From Actinoplanes sp. L3-i22 (GTDB lineage: Bacteria > Actinomycetota > Actinomycetes > Mycobacteriales > Micromonosporaceae), in NCBI RefSeq assembly GCF_019704555.1, contig NZ_AP024745.1, forward strand, positions 9,494,501 through 9,558,500: DNA of 64,000 nucleotides, written 5' to 3'. The position numbers and the translations under genes are program-made. Positions 62,281 through 64,000 of the stretch are shown one piece after another. The notes beneath the pieces were generated by a model. The model made no database searches and had not been told where the DNA came from. It saw nothing but the letters and a program-made list of their open reading frames with translations. Positions within the stretch are counted from its first letter, which is position 1; every line of letters begins with the position of its first letter.

Positions 62281-63516
62281 TCAAGCATTCCCGTCTTTCC
62301 CGGCTCGCCGCGTCCCTAGAACCGCAGCCGCCACCACCACCAGCGTGCACAGGAGGTACAGATTCCCCAGCAGCGTCCCGGGAATCCCCCGGCTTAGTTC
62401 CCGGCCGTGGCCGATCGGCATCGCTAGCAGCCCCGCACCGCTGAACACTACGACCACGCCGGCGAACGTCAACGCCGACCCCCAGTGGTCACGCCCGTCC
62501 CACGGGTGGCCCGCAAGCCGGCCGAGCAGGACCAGACACACGGGCGCCACCCAGACCCAATGGTGCGGCCAGGAGATCGGGCTGATCACCAGGCCGATCA
62601 TGGCAGTCGACAGGATCGCCTCCAGCGGCCGGCCGGCGCTTTCGAACCGCCGGGCCAGCAGGATCGCCACGCCGAGGGAGAGTGCGACGAGCGCCAAACT
62701 GATGACGAAGGTGTACGGCCACGCCGCGGTGAGCCGATTGAGCACCGCGTTCAGCGACTGGTTCGCGGCATACGATGTACCCCACCGTTCCGCACACATG
62801 ATCGCCGAGGTCCAGTACTCCGCGGAATCCGCCGGCAGCGCCGCTGCACCAAACGCCTGCAGAAAAGCGAAGGCGGTCAGCAAGCGCACGGCGTCCGCGT
62901 GACGCCCGGTCACCACCAGGTGCACGACGAAGATGAGTGGAGTCAACTTGATCGCGGCGGCCACGCCAGTTAGCAGCCCGCAGAACCGGGATCCGCGCAG
63001 ATTTAGCACGTCGACGACGACGAACGCCATGATGACAAGGTTCACCTGGCCGAAGGCAATGGTCTCCCAGACCGGCTGAAGCGCCAGGGCGAACAGCACC
63101 GAGCCGCAGACGATCCGTTTCCGGCCAGTCCACGCCGGGCGGACATGACCGATCGTCGCGCGCACCACGACGCCCAGCGCCAGCGTCGACAGTGTTCCCA
63201 TCAGCCCCCACGCGAGCTGTGGAGGAATCGCCGCCAGCGGCAGGAACCCGATGGAGGCAACCGGGGGATACGTGAACGGCAGCGGCGTCGCATCAAACGA
63301 GCCGTACAGCGGATGTCCGCGGGCAACCGCCTCCGCACCGGCCCGGTAGACGGCGCTGTCGATGCCCAACGGTTGCCGCTCGATCCACCGGGCCACCGCG
63401 ATGCCGACGACGACGCAGACGGAAACGACCGACACAACCGGCGGACGGAGGAGACCACGACCGTGCACCGGCTTGGTCACGAGAGCGGACGACACCCCAG
63501 TCCGTCGCCCGCTCAT
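62281..63516 (-). CDS. Membrane glycosyltransferase, GT87/DUF2029-like
   Basis: 411 aa from ATG 63516. About ten membrane helices. After the first helix, the extracytoplasmic segment GIDSAVYRAGAEAVARGHPLYGSF with the acidic residue, then LPFTYPPVASIGFLPLA, is the GT-C pattern of polyprenyl-phosphate-mannose-dependent alpha-mannosyltransferases (GT87). The conserved FGQVNLVIMAFVVVD and ISPISWPHHWVW segments are present. Adds mannose or another sugar to cell-envelope glycolipids (family knowledge). Its start overlaps the stop of the TPR gene (ATGA), so the two are co-transcribed. Confidence 0.88.
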   Translation of the reverse strand: MSGRRTGVSSALVTKPVHGRGLLRPPVVSVVSVCVVVGIAVARWIERQPLGIDSAVYRAGAEAVARGHPLYGSFDATPLPFTYPPVASIGFLPLAAIPPQLAWGLMGTLSTLALGVVVRATIGHVRPAWTGRKRIVCGSVLFALALQPVWETIAFGQVNLVIMAFVVVDVLNLRGSRFCGLLTGVAAAIKLTPLIFVVHLVVTGRHADAVRLLTAFAFLQAFGAAALPADSAEYWTSAIMCAERWGTSYAANQSLNAVLNRLTAAWPYTFVISLALVALSLGVAILLARRFESAGRPLEAILSTAMIGLVISPISWPHHWVWVAPVCLVLLGRLAGHPWDGRDHWGSALTFAGVVVVFSGAGLLAMPIGHGRELSRGIPGTLLGNLYLLCTLVVVAAAVLGTRRAGKDGNA

Positions 63517-64000
63517 TCGGTGCCAGCGCCGGTCAGGTGCCGGATGGCGGTCCGCACCCGGCCGACGTCAGGAGCGTCGATGCGCTCGTAGAGCACGAGT
63601 GCCTCTCGCCACCGCAGTGTCGCCTCGTCGATAAGGTCACTCGCCTGGGCGACCTGGCCGAGTCCCCACAATGCCGTCGCGCGCCCAAGGTCATCGCCGA
63701 TCTGGAGGTAGATGTCGCGGGCGCGTTCGAAACCATGCCGCGCGCCGGTGAGATCCCCGGAAACTCGATCGAGGTGGGCGATGCCCCGCATCGTGTCGGC
63801 GATGCCCCGCGGATCCCCCAGGGTGGTGTAGAGCGCCCAAGCGGCTCGGTAGTGCGTATCGGCGTCAGCGCCACGGCCGCAGGCGAACTCGGTGTCGGCA
63901 AGCCCCAGACGCGCATGGGCCTCGCCGAGCTGATTACCCAGCCGCAGGTACATGGCCAGTGCCGAGGAATAGTGCTGCTGGGCCGCGGGGAAGTCGCCCC
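63513..64000 (-). CDS. Tetratricopeptide-repeat protein, 5' end outside window
   Basis: The frame is open to the right edge; about 162 C-terminal residues are visible. At least three TPR-like helical pairs: LGEAHARLGLADTEFACGRG, GIADTMRGIAHLDRVSGDL, GRATALWGLGQVAQASDLID, each followed by A..HY..A/ARDIYLQIGD-type second helices. Such repeats form the C-terminal part of SARP/AfsR-like or NB-ARC regulators in actinomycetes, but that part is not in view. Overlaps the glycosyltransferase start by 4 bases. Confidence 0.85.
   Translation of the reverse strand, partial: GDFPAAQQHYSSALAMYLRLGNQLGEAHARLGLADTEFACGRGADADTHYRAAWALYTTLGDPRGIADTMRGIAHLDRVSGDLTGARHGFERARDIYLQIGDDLGRATALWGLGQVAQASDLIDEATLRWREALVLYERIDAPDVGRVRTAIRHLTGAGTE

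Noticed and set aside
1..64000. CRISPR arrays, rRNA genes, complete tRNA genes
   Set aside because: No regularly spaced 25-40-bp repeats, rRNA sequence or complete cloverleaf was seen on reading; a dedicated scan was not possible.

Overview
The window is high-GC (about 70%) DNA with GTG/TTG starts, purine-rich Shine-Dalgarno sites and actinobacterial gene families (type II polyketide synthase, TIGR02677-02680 set, ALF-repeat toxin, DUF6545/ImmA/XRE cassette, carboxylase epsilon subunit). This points to a filamentous actinomycete, plausibly of the Micromonosporaceae (Actinoplanes-like). The genus is inferred from general family knowledge, not from a marker gene.

Layout. 1-1.2 kb: 3' part of a beta-propeller gene, then a two-way terminator. 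1.3-9.4 kb: complete four-gene Wadjet-type anti-plasmid operon (jetABCD) on the minus strand. 9.6-12.2 kb: membrane Ser/Thr kinase and a membrane protein with threonine-containing repeats. 12.4-15.3 kb: secreted trypsin-fold protein with two catalytic residues replaced, carrying two tachylectin-like propellers, and a small secreted protein. 15.6-20.1 kb: giant ALF-repeat/alanine-rich polymorphic toxin ending in a deaminase domain, followed by an ankyrin-like immunity candidate. 20.7-24.2 kb: minus-strand operon XRE regulator - ImmA/IrrE protease - DUF6545 membrane protein - cytochrome P450. 24.7-27.5 kb: HxlR-like regulator and a divergent DHA2 exporter/TetR pair.

28.2-40.1 kb: one compact plus-strand type II polyketide operon: P450, acyl-CoA carboxylase alpha, tandem TcmI-type cyclase, KS-alpha, KS-beta, ACP, ketoreductase, aromatase/cyclase, hydrolase, carboxylase beta and epsilon, lipocalin-like protein, and the biotin transporter BioY. 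It carries its own malonyl-CoA supply (a complete biotin-dependent carboxylase plus biotin uptake). No pathway regulator is seen inside it.

40.2-64 kb: accessory DNA. It opens with a 5'-truncated tyrosine integrase, a 32-bp perfect palindrome and a 37-bp tRNA 3'-end fragment (attachment-site scar), plus transposase debris. Then come a frameshifted secreted/membrane gene, a NACHT-like NTPase with C-terminal membrane helices and a 1449-aa GHKL-ATPase/DUF3883 protein. Next is an 8-kb block between two diverged direct repeats of about 430 bp. This block holds a membrane-anchored Mrr-type nuclease, a divergent 737-aa nuclease-like protein, a TOPRIM protein, small membrane ORFs, a SWIM-domain pseudogene and another nuclease-like protein. 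A second transposase remnant, a GT87-like glycosyltransferase and a TPR protein running off the end close the window.

The candidates for an undescribed system are the repeat-bounded nuclease block (53.7-61.0 kb) with its neighbours NACHT and GHKL-DUF3883, and the deaminase toxin/ankyrin pair. No function in phage or plasmid defence is shown by the sequence alone for the 44-61 kb genes. That role is inferred from domain content and context.
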